64,000 nucleotides of DNA from Protula sp. h YS-2021 (GCA_949752745.1 OX457027.1:60538859-60602858), one strand, 5' to 3'; positions 15,501 to 26,105 are shown, numbered from the stretch's first letter. Notes: generated by a model not told the origin, from the sequence alone. Translations and numbers: made by a program.

Positions 15501-15713
15501 CGTCTTTTAAGTCCAAAGGGTCGGAAATAAGCTCAAAATCGCTCTATCTCTAACCGTTTTCGAGATAATGGTCAACTTCCGGTTTTTGACATTGACCTTG
15601 ACGGAGGAGGTCAAGGTCACCGAGGTACCTCTTATGTAACCTCGTTTATGCCCAAAGGGTCGAAAATACGCTCAAAATCGCTCTATCTCTAACCGTTTTC
15701 GAGATAATGCACA
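539..15713. repeat. 139-bp satellite array, about 109 monomers, with higher-order repeats
   Basis: A head-to-tail repeat of 139 bp (for example 4710 to 4849). Most monomers differ by a few substitutions. Nearly all contain a GGTACC (KpnI) site. A marker variant with GGTAGC and TTTTAAGTCC recurs at 3391, 5059, 6588, 7700, 8395, 10897, 15205 and 15483. The spacings are 12, 11, 8, 5, 18, 31 and 2 monomers, with one 1-bp deletion near 12310. Each monomer holds GACCTTGACC and GGTCAAGGTC as an inverted pair 11 bases apart. 139 is not a multiple of three and stops are frequent, so it is not coding. Confidence 0.97.
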
Positions 15714-15883
15714 ATTTTTCTTTAACGGAATTCAATATACAAAAGTCACATGACCTTGACCTTGACACTGAATGTCGAGATTCCATCAATGATGCTACTG
15801 CCTACTGATACCGTGCACGTGTTGAAACAAGGATTTGAGCGCTATTTCCAGCAATTTTTCGTGATGGAATAGGTTTTTGAAAA

Positions 15884-16187
15884 AATATTTTGACCTCAAT
15901 TTGACCTTGAGGGTCAAGGTCAAAAAATTTTGCGGATTTCACGACATCTCGTCACCCTCTATCTCTGTACCAAATTTCATCGTCCTACGTCAAAAAGCCG
16001 AGGAGGAGTTTTCTGGAAACCAATTTGTGGTAAAAAAACTTTGACCTCAATTTGACCTTAACCTTGGAGGTCAAGGTCAAAAAAATTTGCGGATTTCACG
16101 ACATCTTGTCACCCTCTATCTCTGTGCCAAATTTAATCGTCCTACGTCAAATAGCGTAGGAGGAGTTTTCTGGAAACCTCCGTGACG
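15884..16187. repeat. Two tandem ~157-bp units in the 5' module of the Helitron-like element
   Basis: The stretch GCGGATTTCACGACATC occurs at 15932 and 16089 (157 bp apart) within otherwise alignable units ending in AGGAGTTTTCTGGAAACC. Related single units occur at 56660-56840 and, in part, at 50235-50265. Confidence 0.85.
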
Positions 16188-16233
16188 GAAAAAAAAGGAA
16201 GGAATAAACGGCCAGAATTCTTTGCAAAGTATA

Positions 16234-16262
16234 CCCATTTGCAAACTCTGTTTGCAAGTGGG
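16234..16262. repeat. Inverted repeat at the 5' boundary of the giant element
   Basis: CCCATTTGCAAAC and GTTTGCAAGTGGG flank TCT, with one mismatch in 13 bases. The first arm is shared with the copies at 50.3 and 56.6 kb. The second arm is not, so it is either flanking DNA or a lost terminal hairpin. Confidence 0.6.
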
Positions 16263-16453
16263 AATAAGGAAAGATATCCGATTGGTAGAATACGTTATAT
16301 ATAAATTAGACATGAAACAGGGTTTATTTGGATGTTATATTTTAAAAATACATTTGATTATGTTGAGTGGGGTTATGTACAAACATAAAGTTTGAAAAAC
16401 TTTTAAAAATTGTGTATTTCTGTTATAAGAATACGCCAAGTATCGTTTGTAAC

Positions 16454-16639
16454 AATGGACATTCCCATGGCCGATTTCATATTAAGACATGGGTTTAGAC
16501 AAGGATGCCTAGTGCTGATATTGGCTCAGTTAATTAGAAATGAAGAAAAAATCCTGCACACGTCTTTGATGACGCTTACGCTATACGCAGATTACACGAC
16601 TTGCTTACTGAAGAATATTAATTCAATTAATAAAGTTTA
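16454..16639 (+). pseudogene. LINE reverse transcriptase fragment
   Basis: The translation contains FRQGCL, then LAQLIRNEEKI, then LYADYTTCLLKNINSI. These resemble the RQGxPLSP motif and the YADD catalytic box of non-LTR retrotransposon RTs, with the second catalytic D replaced by Y and residues missing between the motifs. Only about 60 residues remain, so it is a dead fragment. Clade (L1-like or other) is not determined. Confidence 0.55.
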
Positions 16640-16987
16640 GGATAAAAAATGGACTCTTGTTTGTGAATAAACGTTGAAAAATCGATACATAGGGGATTAA
16701 ACTTTAAGTAAAATATAATTTAATGTTTATAGAAGGAACCTTAAGGTGGTTGTTATCGAAGCAAGGTGGATATTGAGACGTGAATAATGTAGATGAAGCA
16801 AAAAAACTACATGTCTTAAGTTATTGTGGCAAATCATGCCCCTAATTTAGTTGTGATGAAAAACATCTTTGATGCTTGCATGACTATACATGGTTGTGGG
16901 ACACAACTATAAATAATGCTACGATACATAGCAGAATTGAATGATATCTGGAGTATTTATTAATTCTCGTTTTTTTATGAGTAAAAT

Positions 16988-17060
16988 ATCTTGTAGATTA
17001 CAAAGCCATCACTATGGGGTTTTCCAATGTGTTAAACATAGGTTATATATCACAAAGTAA
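16988..17060 (+). repeat. Left inverted repeat of the DIRS-like block
   Basis: Contains CTTGTAGATTACAAAGCC and ACTATGGGGTTTTCCAATGT, matching the reverse complement of 22350-22425 with scattered differences. A second, partial copy lies at 17268-17310. Confidence 0.55.
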
Positions 17061-17699
17061 ATTTTTGTTACTGTGTTCACAATGCGTTGTCAACCAACCG
17101 ACCAATCAGTGTCGATGAAGTTCCAGTCATGTGATTGAACCGTACTTCATAAAAAGGACACCCCGGTACCAGTTGATGGGGAGGTGTGTGGGTATGATTC
17201 GAGTGATGGCTGAATATTTTGCTCATAAAAATGAGTATTAAGAAATAAAATACTTCAAGTTTTATTTCGAAAATATCGGCTTGTAGACTATAAAGTCATC
17301 ACCATGGGAGACTGGAACTGGTGATAGAAATTGAACACCAAATACCTGCAAACTGATTGACACGCTGTCTTAAAGATATTATTTCGAAGAGGCAGGCATG
17401 GTCTCACTGCGCACTGCCCATTCCATAACAAAAACAACGTTAAGGGGGGTCTCACTGCGAACTCGCGTTGTTAGCAATGTTACACACTCGATCTCAAGTA
17501 CTGACAGACTGATACAAGCTTACGTCCCCCATCCCTCTCTTTCTTTTCATAAAAGAGGTGACACATAATATCATTAGCCCAATGCTGTGTAACAATATGT
17601 GCCAACCCGTCGCCGTGTCGTGTTATACCATGTGCAAAACCACACTCTCAAAAAACCCGAACAAGACGCGAATGTGCCGAGTCGACAGGGCGTCGATCA

Positions 17700-17960
17700 C
17701 TTGACGGACGCCGTGTCTAACCTGATGAGCGTTAATTGACAAGTTCTTTTGCACTGCATCTTCAGGTTCTTTAAGTGCACCATCATGTGCTAGCAATGCG
17801 ATTTTCTTGATATAGTTAGATATTAGAAAGATCTACTGTGATACTACGCATGAACGATATAAATAGACGATGCTGTAATGTGCTACGGTAAGTACTTGAT
17901 TGCTTAGTATATGCGCGTAGTAGGAAGACCGGGCTTAACGACGCGTTGTCACACTGGAAG
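17700..17960 (-). repeat. Direct duplicate of a recombinase-coding segment
   Basis: Aligns with 18236-18490, offset by about 530 bp. Both start CTGATGAGCGTTAATTGACA and share GTGATACTACGCATGAACGA. This copy is more decayed. It could reflect the split repeats of some DIRS-group elements or a local duplication. Confidence 0.75.
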
Positions 17961-18243
17961 GAACATTAAGGTCGGTGTAGGGCTGAGCCGTACATCCGCA
18001 AACATAGAGTCTATTTGGTCGCCTTCTCCTTCTTGGAGGCCTTCCCTCCGCCAGCATGCTGAGAAGTATGAATCACTGATTCAGTAGCAACGAACGGACC
18101 AACACTATGCAAATAAGTTAATGTATCAGTTTGTATTCTTGCAAATAGTGATTAGCGAATGGAGAAGACCAACTGCTAACTCACACATTGATGCAAATCA
18201 ACAATGATGCAGCATTAGTACTGCGCGAAAAGTGCGCTACATG

Positions 18244-18799
18244 TCAAACCTGATGAGCGTTAATTGACAGCTTCTTTTGCATTACATCTTCAGGTTCTTT
18301 AAATATATCATCATATAGCGATACGATTTTCTTGATATAATTAAATATCGATGCTTTAGAAAGGTCTACTGTGATACTACGCATGAACGATATAAACAGA
18401 CGATGCCGTAACGTGCTACGGTAAGTACTCAATCATTTTGTATATGCGCGTAGTAGGGAGACGGGACATAACGACGCGGCCGCACACTGAAAGGAGAACA
18501 CACTTCAGTTTAAGTAGCTTGTCTGAAAAAATTTAGTGATGGAAGTATTCAGCGGAGCGTTATGTTTTAATCTATCTAACCGAAACCTTCCTGACTTCGA
18601 AAACGTAAAGAAAGAAATCGGCCACTGCCACCGCGTTGGCTGTCACAGGATCGATACCTCTGTCAACACACCATGCCTTGAAAACTTGCCAATGCAGCAA
18701 ATAAACATTAATTGTGAAGTCTTTATTGACCCTGCCCCTCCTACAAATTATTCTCTGAGAGTAATCCTTAGTTTTTATGAAGGAAAACTTATGCACCAT
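18244..18799 (-). pseudogene. DIRS-like tyrosine recombinase, N-terminal part, broken
   Basis: Two segments on the minus strand. The first (18799-18572) includes WQVFKAWCVDRGIDP and VADFFLYVF, matching the core-binding start of tyrosine recombinases (pattern W..F..WC..R..DP ... VADFL). The second (18432-18244) includes STYRSTLRHRLF, the usual continuation. They are separated by a frameshifted stretch. No clear catalytic R-H-R-Y region is seen downstream, so the gene is dead. Confidence 0.6.
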
Positions 18800-19043
18800 T
18801 TAAGCTGAAACAACTGTGCATTTTGGTGGATAATAATCCCAATGAGACTGACATAGACTGTCATGCTCCAGGGGAATTCGAAGACTGTTGACGCACGGTA
18901 ACCGCATCAGCAAAGGAAACCAAGACAGTTCTGGAAGATCGGGAGCTACAAGCAAGTGACGGTTTGTTTTCTCTTGCCAAAACTTGAGGACAGTGAAAAC
19001 GCAAACAACGCCACTGGAGACCAGCGACAAAGTAACGCATCAA
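18800..19043 (-). pseudogene. DIRS-like pol linker between RNase H and recombinase
   Basis: The minus-strand reading contains FWQEKTNRHLLVAPDLPE and LSWFPLLMRL, like the LIAPxWP...WFPxLLxL stretch between RNase H and recombinase in DIRS/Ngaro elements. It overlaps alternative frames, showing decay. Confidence 0.5.
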
Positions 19044-19319
19044 TTGCTAATACTGCTAAGTCCGGATACGAAGAAACTTACAACGAAAGACGATGATTGG
19101 GGCAGCCCCGACAGAGCTGCATTGGAGTTGCAATCAATTGAAACTTGTAATCCGTTATAGCGCACTCCGTCTCAACGACCTAGCCCAATTTGGAAGAAAG
19201 GTCAGATTGCCAGCACGGTGTGACGCTTGAATAATAAAACCACTGTCACCAGCATGCAAGAGGACCTGCTTGGTGAAACGAGACAAATTCGGTGAGTGTG
19301 TGCCACCCGGCTTGGTCGA

Positions 19320-19535
19320 TTAAGAGACCGCTGTCTGATTGTCCATCAGAAACTGATTAACGTGACCTTTCAGAAACATAGAGAGGAGTTGACTAGCAAG
19401 GATTACTGCCTTCATTTCCAACACATTGATATGCGGTTTCCGATCGTGATCCGACCACTGTCCCTTCCAAGTGCGTCCTTGGAAAAAGAAACCCCAACCG
19501 CTGCAAGGCGCAAGATGGAAGATAGAAAGGCACAT
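19320..19535 (-). pseudogene. DIRS-like RNase H fragment
   Basis: The minus-strand translation includes GWGFFFQGRTWKGQWS, then HINVLEMKAV, then MDNQTAV. This is the RNase H pattern of DIRS/Gypsy-type pol (GWG...W ... HINxLELxAV ... DNxTAV) with catalytic-type E and D visible. It is about 70 residues and lies between the RT and recombinase remnants. Confidence 0.7.
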
Positions 19536-19736
19536 GTTTCAAGAGACTGACCACCAATAGAGTTCCCTCACAGCTAAAGAGCAAGGCCTGTCATGATGCA
19601 GCGCCTTCAGAACTACACGCGAAAATGACACCTGCCCAATTCCAATGTCCTCTTCCTGGTTAAATACAACCAGAGAAGTGACTCTAATGAAGAGAGGAGA
19701 GAGGCTTCGGAGAGGATACTACTCGCACAATCAGAG

Positions 19737-20187
19737 TTAACAGTTTTTGATAGGATTTTTATTGGAAAACTCTGTGATCCTTGCAAAATCTAAGAGTTCG
19801 TCCGAAATGCTATCCGTTGAACCGGTACCAACTAGGACTTCTTGAAATTGACCAACAGGCCGAGGACCTCGCACTATTTGAACAGCGTGGCCAACTGAGA
19901 TAGGACATGCCTGTCGTCGTTCACCAACATCCAGTTGTCGAGATATTGGAAAATTAGCAGCCCGACGCTTGTCTGGCTTTTGCTCGAAGGACGTGACTAA
20001 AGAAGGGTAGGGAAGCTTGGCCACAGGCGGAAGGATTTGATAACCCGACCTGTCTCTCGCCAACGATAAAGCGTACCCCCAACACAACCAGAGGGCTATG
20101 TATTTCGGAGATCCAAAGGCTTGCCAAGCCGGCCAACAAAATTTTTAGCCTTCCTCCTACGAGCACATGTATGCTCAAATTGGGCAA
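19737..20187 (-). pseudogene. DIRS-like reverse transcriptase fragment
   Basis: In one minus-strand frame the sequence reads LLIFQYLDNWMLVNDDRHV, corresponding to the YLDDWLL catalytic box, with the second catalytic D changed to N. It is followed by a GLLVNFKKS-like stretch. The reading frame has stops and shifts into overlapping ORFs. RT continues less clearly upstream. Confidence 0.6.
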
Positions 20188-20587
20188 TGGAGAAACCAGT
20201 TCTTCGCAAATATTTAAAGTATCTAGTGGAGATCGACGTGGGATCTCGGTCGGATACTTTAATCGGTTGCTACCTCTACTTTTGAGGGACAGCTTGCTTT
20301 TTTGTGTCCATCCTATGGTTCTTGACCTGCGGAGTAGAACCTGGCAACGACTTGGACGTTGGAGTAGAAGATACTATCAACTGTCGCTGTCTAGAGCTTC
20401 TACAGTGTGGGACCAAAGTCCTGCGCATCAACGCGGCCTGCGACTTCACCTTAGCTGCCTCAATGACACCTTTAAACAATTCGGGCAGAAAGAGTTCCGA
20501 CCGTCCAACAATCTACGCAAAACGAATCCTGCTAGCTAATTTTGGAGTGTAGCAATGCTTGATCACGGCAGCACTACTAGGGAGGTA

Positions 20588-20791
20588 AGAAAATTTTTTT
20601 AAGGGAAAGCCGAAAGCCTCAGTGGGCGATAATTTAGAATTCTATGAAAGGTGATCTAACCCACTGCACGCGCTTAGCTAAGGCAACTGGAGTGTCAATC
20701 CCCTGCTTACCACCCCGAGCTGGAATCGAACTCGGGGCCTTCGGATTACGAGACCAACGCTCTAACTAACTGAACTAACCCTCACCCCATG
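20588..20791 (-). mobile_element. tRNA-derived SINE (copy 1)
   Basis: The minus strand starts with a tRNA-like head: A-box-like TTAGTTCAGTTAG, an anticodon-like CTCGTAA, and a B box GAGTTCGATTCC. A non-tRNA body follows with GTGCAGTGGGTTAGATCACC. The body core is shared with the SINE at 51.3 kb (ATGCAGTGGGTTAGATAACC). Not a functional tRNA: the head runs on into the SINE body. Confidence 0.75.
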
Positions 20792-22340
20792 AGCTTGAGT
20801 AGATCAGAAGATGCTGCCATTACCCAATCGAACACGCGGTCAAACAACATTTCTTTCATGCTGTACTAATTTCCTCAACGTCTGAAAAAACCGCATCCTG
20901 AAATGATAATGTGCGCAGACTCTTAAGAGGAACTTCTTCCAGGAAATTACAATCACGCTCTGCCCATGGCACGCTGGAGTCTGGGTTAATATTAGGTAGC
21001 CACGGCCCATGTTGTACGGGTGGGCCAGCGGTTGCGTTGTAATACCCAGTCATTTGATTGATAGGTAGATGTCTTGACATGTAACAATTTAGACGGGAGC
21101 AGACGCGACCACTTGGGCGGTCTTGCGTCTTGTAGCGACTGAAGCTCTTCCATCCCTGCCTGTAAAATGTTTGCTACTCACGGCGTGGTCTGTAGTCCCA
21201 CAAAATATTCTCTCGATGGTGATTTCGACTGGGCGGCGAAACAAAACGAAGGCCTGCTCACTTGTGGCTTCGACGTAGTGAGAGAGGTAGATGAATTGTC
21301 CGATTTGAACTTAAAAATATCTCTAAGGGCACAGTCAGCCGAAGCGAGTCCACACTAGAAGCTTCTTCTCACTCGTTTGCACGTTTTCGACGTCCGAAAG
21401 GATTAGGAGTACGCACAGCCAGTAACGGCATATAATACCCTGACGATATAACGCGAAGTAAAGTGTTATATAACGTTGAGTGTGGTTTGGCAGTCACTGA
21501 TCCTTGTGTCACAGAAAGCGGCAAAGAATTGACATAGATGTCTTGGCCGGCGGCGAAGGTGGATTATGTACCGTTATTCCCGTACACAGAGTAACTGAGA
21601 TATGTTCATGTTCGCTTATCTCCACTTGCTCGTCTTCTGCACATGAGGAATGCAGAAGACTATGAGGACAAACCGTATATCGATTAATGTTCTGACTTTA
21701 CCGTACAGGGAACTTGAGAGGAAGAACAGGTGGTTGCGTCTTATTAGGTAAACGAGTTCCATAGTGATCGTAGCCGTATGAACGGTGTTGAGACGTGAGG
21801 TTGCAGAAGCCACAGATCCTGATTTATGTGCGAGGCCGTGTAATACTTTAAATTCTTCGTCTGGCGCATGTCTTAAAGTATGTGGATGTAAATTTAGGCC
21901 AAGCGTAAATTTTTTGAAGGAGTTAATTCCTGCACTCAACGAGGGAATGTCTTCGAGAAAGCGTATTGCACCACGGCAACTATAATGGCGTCAGATTCGA
22001 TTGTAATAGACACTACTACACCTTGAACAAGTTTATTTATCTCCATTTTTAAATGGTTGCATAGCCGTGTTGGCACGACCGACATGGTTCTATGCCCCAA
22101 TGATGAAGACATGCCGTACACCAAGTGTGAGAATCACCTGTCCGTTTGAGGTGAGCATAGGAATCGGGGTTCGACTCTGCTTCTACAACAGAAAGAAAGC
22201 TACATAAGTATGCATTTATAACTGTTGTTGCTGAATAAGTTGTTGAATAAAACATAACGCGACTTGAACATTTCACATTACATTAAAAACAGTCGATAAA
22301 GCCCCGTTATCGTTCAAAATTTAGTTTGCGGTGTATCCCA
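20792..22340 (-). other. Upstream part of the DIRS-like block, possible gag remnant
   Basis: Open minus-strand stretches at 20856-21080 and 21616-21939 have the position expected for a DIRS ORF1. I cannot confirm homology from the residues. No host gene is visible. Confidence 0.3.
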
Positions 22341-22349
22341 CAAATTTTT

Positions 22350-22430
22350 TATTATGGATCACAATAACCAATGTTTAATACATTGAAAAACCCCATAGTA
22401 ATGGTTTCGTAGTCTACAAGCCGATATTTT
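22350..22430 (-). repeat. Right inverted repeat of the DIRS-like block
   Basis: The reverse complement reads CGGCTTGTAGACTACGAAAC followed by ATTACTATGGGGTTTTTCAA, pairing with the left copy at 16988-17060 and with part of 17230-17330. Confidence 0.55.
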
Positions 22431-23681
22431 TTAAAAATAAGTTTATAATTAATTTTGCATTCCAATTTTAACAAATAAGAGAAAAAAGATAGAAAGAACA
22501 TTTTCCGATCAAAGCATGCCAATAGTATTCAGGATACTGTAATTTCTTTTTTCAGGGAATGTAGAGCCACTCAGGAAATAATCAATAGATGCCTAAGTGT
22601 GTTGAAGCTACACTCTTTCGTCATTAAAAAGTGGGATTTTCTTTGAAACGATAGCATGTGAGGACAATCCTTCATTTTAATAAAGTATCATATATATCAG
22701 TTTCTAGTCTACAATGAAATGTTTCAAAATAACGTTAGAATAAAGTATATCATAGAGAAATTTCAAGGCTGACATGTTACGAGAAAAAAGAGCTCCATTG
22801 GTGACTCTTTTTAAAAGAAAAACAATGAAACTTGATTTTCCAGAAAAATCATTGGAACTTTCATGTGATATTCAGTCAATTATTTTCTTGGCTAGTTATA
22901 TTGCAGCACAATTTTTAAAACCCACCAGGTCAGACATGTAGCGCACCATCTGTGAGTATCTACTGAAGAGTCAAGGTTATATCTCTTTCTTGTCGGTTGT
23001 TGGCTTCACTCGACACATTCACTAAACATTGCTTGGAAGAATAATACAGCAAAACACCTTAACAAGGTTTAAAAATCCAAGCCTGTTTGTTGTTAGTGGA
23101 GCAATGATTTATTCGTTTTTTTTTCACATGTAGAGATACCCAGCAACCAGCCGCAAAGAAGGCCATCAAGAAGAACGCACCGAGCACATGATCGGTGCTG
23201 TGTCGAACAATCGTACCACAGGCGCTGTCAGTTGTGTAGCTTTTTCCATGGTACTACATCTCTATGAGAATGGTCCGTCGTAATATGCATTCCTATATTT
23301 TCATAATTAAAATTGAATTTTATGGTAGACATAGAAATTATCACTCATCAATCGCTCAACTTTCTGTCAACTTGTAATACTGGCATTCAATAAATTGGAT
23401 ATGGCTCGGTCATATGCTTAACAATGCAGCGACGCTGATTGTCCACTTGTTTGAAAATGCATTGCAGACACAGCAACAGATGACACAAGTTTCAAAGTTT
23501 GCCATTTGTGATTTTTATCCTGCAAAATTGTTATTATGGATCATGATGTCAACGACTTCATTGCAAACCCAGAATGATTGCGTCTACAGCTTCCGGAAAT
23601 TTTCCTCATGAAATTGATATTAAGAAATGAAATACTTCAGATTATGAAATCATCTTTAACTGCAAAGCTTTTGATTTCTTT
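22431..23681. other. Unannotated AT-rich spacer
   Basis: No credible coding region. A short segment at 23615-23640 resembles 17225-17255 (ATTAAGAAAT and AAATACTTCA), suggesting more decayed DIRS-repeat DNA. Confidence 0.4.
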
Positions 23682-23687
23682 TCAATC
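23682..23687. repeat. Target site duplication, left (TCAATC)
   Basis: Identical to 30027-30032 and immediately outside the inverted termini AGTAGGTAGG ... CCTACCTACT of the palindromic element. Confidence 0.75.
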
Positions 23688-23924
23688 AGTAGGTAGGAAA
23701 GGACAGTTTTGGACCACTTGATGACGTCATACTGTCTGGACCGGAAGTGACGTCATAGGCGTAACCAAGGCGTAACCATGGTGATAATGACGTCATCAGT
23801 CACGTGACCAATGAAAAGCCAATGAGATCAATGAAGACAATGAAGCCCCGCCCACTTTCTGTCTATCATACTGTCTGGACCGGAAGTGACGTCATAGGCG
23901 TGGTCATGGTAACGAATTGAAACT

Positions 23925-24462
23925 TTGTAAACAAAAGTGAACTTTGTAAACAAACTGTGTAAACAAACTGTGTAAACAAACTTTGTAAACAAACTTTATA
24001 AGCAAAATTTGTAAACAAACTTTGTAAACAAACTTTGTAAACAAAATTTGTAAACAAACTTTGTAAACAAAATTTGTAAACAAACTTTGGTTATTTACAT
24101 AATTGAAACTCATTGAAACTTTGTAGACAAACTTTGTCAACAAACTTTGTAAACAAACTTTGTAAACACAATTTGTAAACAAACATTGTAAACAAACTTT
24201 GTAAACACAATTTGTAAACAAACTTTGTAAACAAACTTTGCAAACAAAATTTGTAAACAAAATTTGTAACAAACTTTGGTTATTTGCATAATTGAAACTC
24301 ATTGAAACTTTGTAAACAAACTTTGTAAACAAACTTTGTAAACACAATTTGTAAACAAACTTTATAAACAAACTTTGTAAACAAAATTTGTAAACCAACT
24401 TTGGTTATTTGCATAATTGAAACTCATTGAAACTTTATAAACAAACTTAGTAAACAAACTTC
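23925..24462. repeat. GTAAACA (forkhead-like) array, left arm
   Basis: Dozens of 11-14 bp units of the type AACTTTGTAAACAA, with TGTAAACA in almost every unit. Longer super-units contain GGTTATTTGCATAATTG, which includes ATTTGCAT, the complement of the POU octamer. ORFs through it are a by-product of the repeat. Confidence 0.9.
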
Positions 24463-24521
24463 TTTTTTTTTTTTTTTTTTTTTTTTTTTCATTTCCCACA
24501 CACACACACACACACACACAA

Positions 24522-24795
24522 ATACCACGACTGAGCGTTTCATTTCGTAAGTAGCATAGGTATTTCAACCTTCTGATGGCAACTTTTTCCCCTCACACTC
24601 TCTCTCTCCACACACACACACCACGACTGAGCATTTCATAAGCCGCATAGGTATTATAACCTTCTGATGGCAACTTTTTTTCCCCTCACACTCTCTCTCC
24701 ACACACACACCAACACCACGACTGAGCGTTTCATAAGCCGTATAGGTATTTTAACCTTCTGATGGCAACTTTTTTTTCCCCCACACTCTCATGCA
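24522..24795. repeat. Three ~90-105-bp tandem units next to (CA)n, left arm
   Basis: CCACGACTGAGC starts at about 24525, 24612 and 24717. Each is followed by a CATAGGTATT-like stretch and CTTCTGATGGCAAC, then a T/C-rich tail. The mirror copy is at about 28920-29190. Confidence 0.85.
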
Positions 24796-25099
24796 TACAT
24801 ACCAACACCATGATAAAATGTTTTGCTTATGTTGCTCTTTGTACTCCACTATTCGTTTATTTATTTTTTTTTTGTTTTTGTTTGAAATGCAGTGTTTACT
24901 TAGAGAAAAAAAAATGGCGTCCTACAACCTGCAATCATCAGCAGCAGCATTTCGTCATCAGTGTAATCAGACTGCGTCATCTATAGCCAGCGTAATCAGA
25001 CTGCGTAATCAGACTTCGTCATAAACAACGTAGACAGCGGTGTCTGGCTTTGTTGTTTTTCTGAGGCAGCAGTGTCTAGCTGCTTGGAGTTGCAGTGTG

Positions 25100-25610
25100 A
25101 CCCTAAGTGTTATACTTGACCGATTTGTCTGAAAATTTCACTGTTTGATTCAGTTTTATATCTAGATTTCACATAGTCATGGACTGGTTGCGTAGCTAGC
25201 TGTATGCATCATGAATTCACCTTAAAAATGACAAGTTAAAAGTGGAATAACTTTTGTTATGATTGACCGATTTACATGAAACTTTCACTGTTTAATTCAG
25301 TTTTATATCTAGTTTTAATATTAAGTGGTTATAGGCTATTTGCGCAGCTGGCTGTGTGCATATTTACCACCATTTTAATTTTGTAAAAAGTGGAATGACT
25401 TTTGTTATGATTGACGGATTTGCATGAAACTTTCACTGTTTGATTCAGTTTTATATCTAGTTTTAACATTAAGTGGTTATAGGCTATTTGCGCAGTTGGC
25501 TGTGTTGATATTTACCACAATTTTAATTTTGTAAAAAGTGGGATAACTTCCGCTATAGTTGACGGATTTGCATGAAAATTTCACCGTTGGATTCAGGTTG
25601 ATGTTTTAGT
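25100..25610. repeat. 148-bp tandem repeat, left arm
   Basis: Units start at GAC[CG]GATTT at 25118, 25265, 25413 and 25561 (147-148 bp apart). They share CATGAAACTTTCACTGTTT and TTTTATATCTAG. Confidence 0.9.
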
Positions 25611-25735
25611 TTACAGTAGTTTGTGCATAGGTGGGTTATTGGAATGGCGCGCGCCCCCCACCATTCAAACATGTGTTTGAATTATTTTTACGTCAAACTA
25701 TTGTTCAACAAGTTGTTTAGCAATTGTACAACAAT

Positions 25736-25935
25736 TGTTGTTCAACATGTTCAACATGTTCAACAACATGTTCAACAAGTTGAACATGTTGAACATGTTC
25801 AACATGTTAAACAAGTTGAACATGTTCAACATGTTGTTGAACATGTTCAACATGTTCAACATGTTCAACTTTTTAAACATGTTGTTGAACATGTTGAACA
25901 TGTTTAACAAGTTGTTCAACAAGTTGTAGTTCAAG
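25736..25935. repeat. AACATGTT palindrome array, left arm
   Basis: Near-continuous AACATGTT and AACAAGTT cores joined by C, G or short AAC linkers, so both strands read alike. Several cores are the full palindrome GAACATGTTC. Confidence 0.95.
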
Positions 25936-25974
25936 CAAAGAAAAAACAAGACATATGTTGAATAGGTTTATTAA

Positions 25975-26028
25975 TACATTTAAATACACTTAAATACACT
26001 TAAATACACTTAAATACACTTAAATACA
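25975..26028. repeat. 10-bp ACTTAAATAC microsatellite
   Basis: About five units in the left arm. The right-arm mirror (27690-27780) has about eight, one of the clearest differences between the arms. Confidence 0.9.
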
Positions 26029-26078
26029 TACAGCTTTAATCTATAACAATATTATAACATTTATTGATTTGCAAAGTC

Positions 26079-26084
26079 TTTATT
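26079..26084 (-). terminator. Poly(A) signal of the zinc-finger gene
   Basis: AATAAA on the minus strand, about 22 bp past the stop codon. Confidence 0.6.
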
Positions 26085-26105
26085 ATAATGTTTAGTCAAA
26101 TAAGT

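Larger units (their letters stand above)
363..16246 (-). mobile_element. Giant Helitron-like non-autonomous element carrying a satellite array
   Basis: Read on the minus strand the element ends in CTAG followed by T (window 366-363, then 362). A 22-nt palindrome (372-393, ten-base arms) lies just inside, as in the CTRR-T plus hairpin 3' end of Helitrons. The same 3' module (363-538) and 5' module (15714-16246) recur in opposite orientation at 56575-57367, ending CTAG/T at 57364-57368. A third copy of the 5' end is at 50220-50329. All three share the 5' start TTTGCAAATGGGTAT or a close variant. No Rep/helicase is present, so this is non-autonomous, comparable to Helitron or Helentron derivatives with internal tandem repeats. 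The 5' terminus does not show the classical TC, so the exact class is inference. Confidence 0.6.
16988..22430 (-). mobile_element. Decayed DIRS-like tyrosine-recombinase retrotransposon
   Basis: On the minus strand, remnants occur in the order RT, RNase H and tyrosine recombinase, the usual order of DIRS-type pol. They are broken by frameshifts and stops. A diverged inverted repeat brackets the block: 16988-17060 on the + strand matches the reverse complement of about 22350-22425. Inverted terminal repeats are a DIRS feature. A SINE is inserted at about 20.6-20.8 kb. The outer limits are approximate because the repeats are diverged and partly duplicated (also 17230-17330). Confidence 0.55.

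Noticed and set aside
539..15713. CRISPR-like array or coding repeat
   Set aside because: The repeats are head-to-tail 139-bp satellites without unique spacers, in eukaryotic DNA; the period is not a multiple of three and stops recur.
20706..20791. Functional tRNA gene on the minus strand
   Set aside because: The head continues into a SINE body and the anticodon stem is imperfect; best read as a SINE head.
23866..24568. Long ORFs rich in VYKVCLQSLF on the minus strand (and mirror at 29316-29848)
   Set aside because: Produced by the TTTGTAAACAAAC repeat; no coding signature beyond the repeat.
25623..25949. Overlapping ORFs of HVQHVE and MFNMFN type
   Set aside because: By-product of the AACATGTT palindromic repeat, which is open in several frames on both strands.
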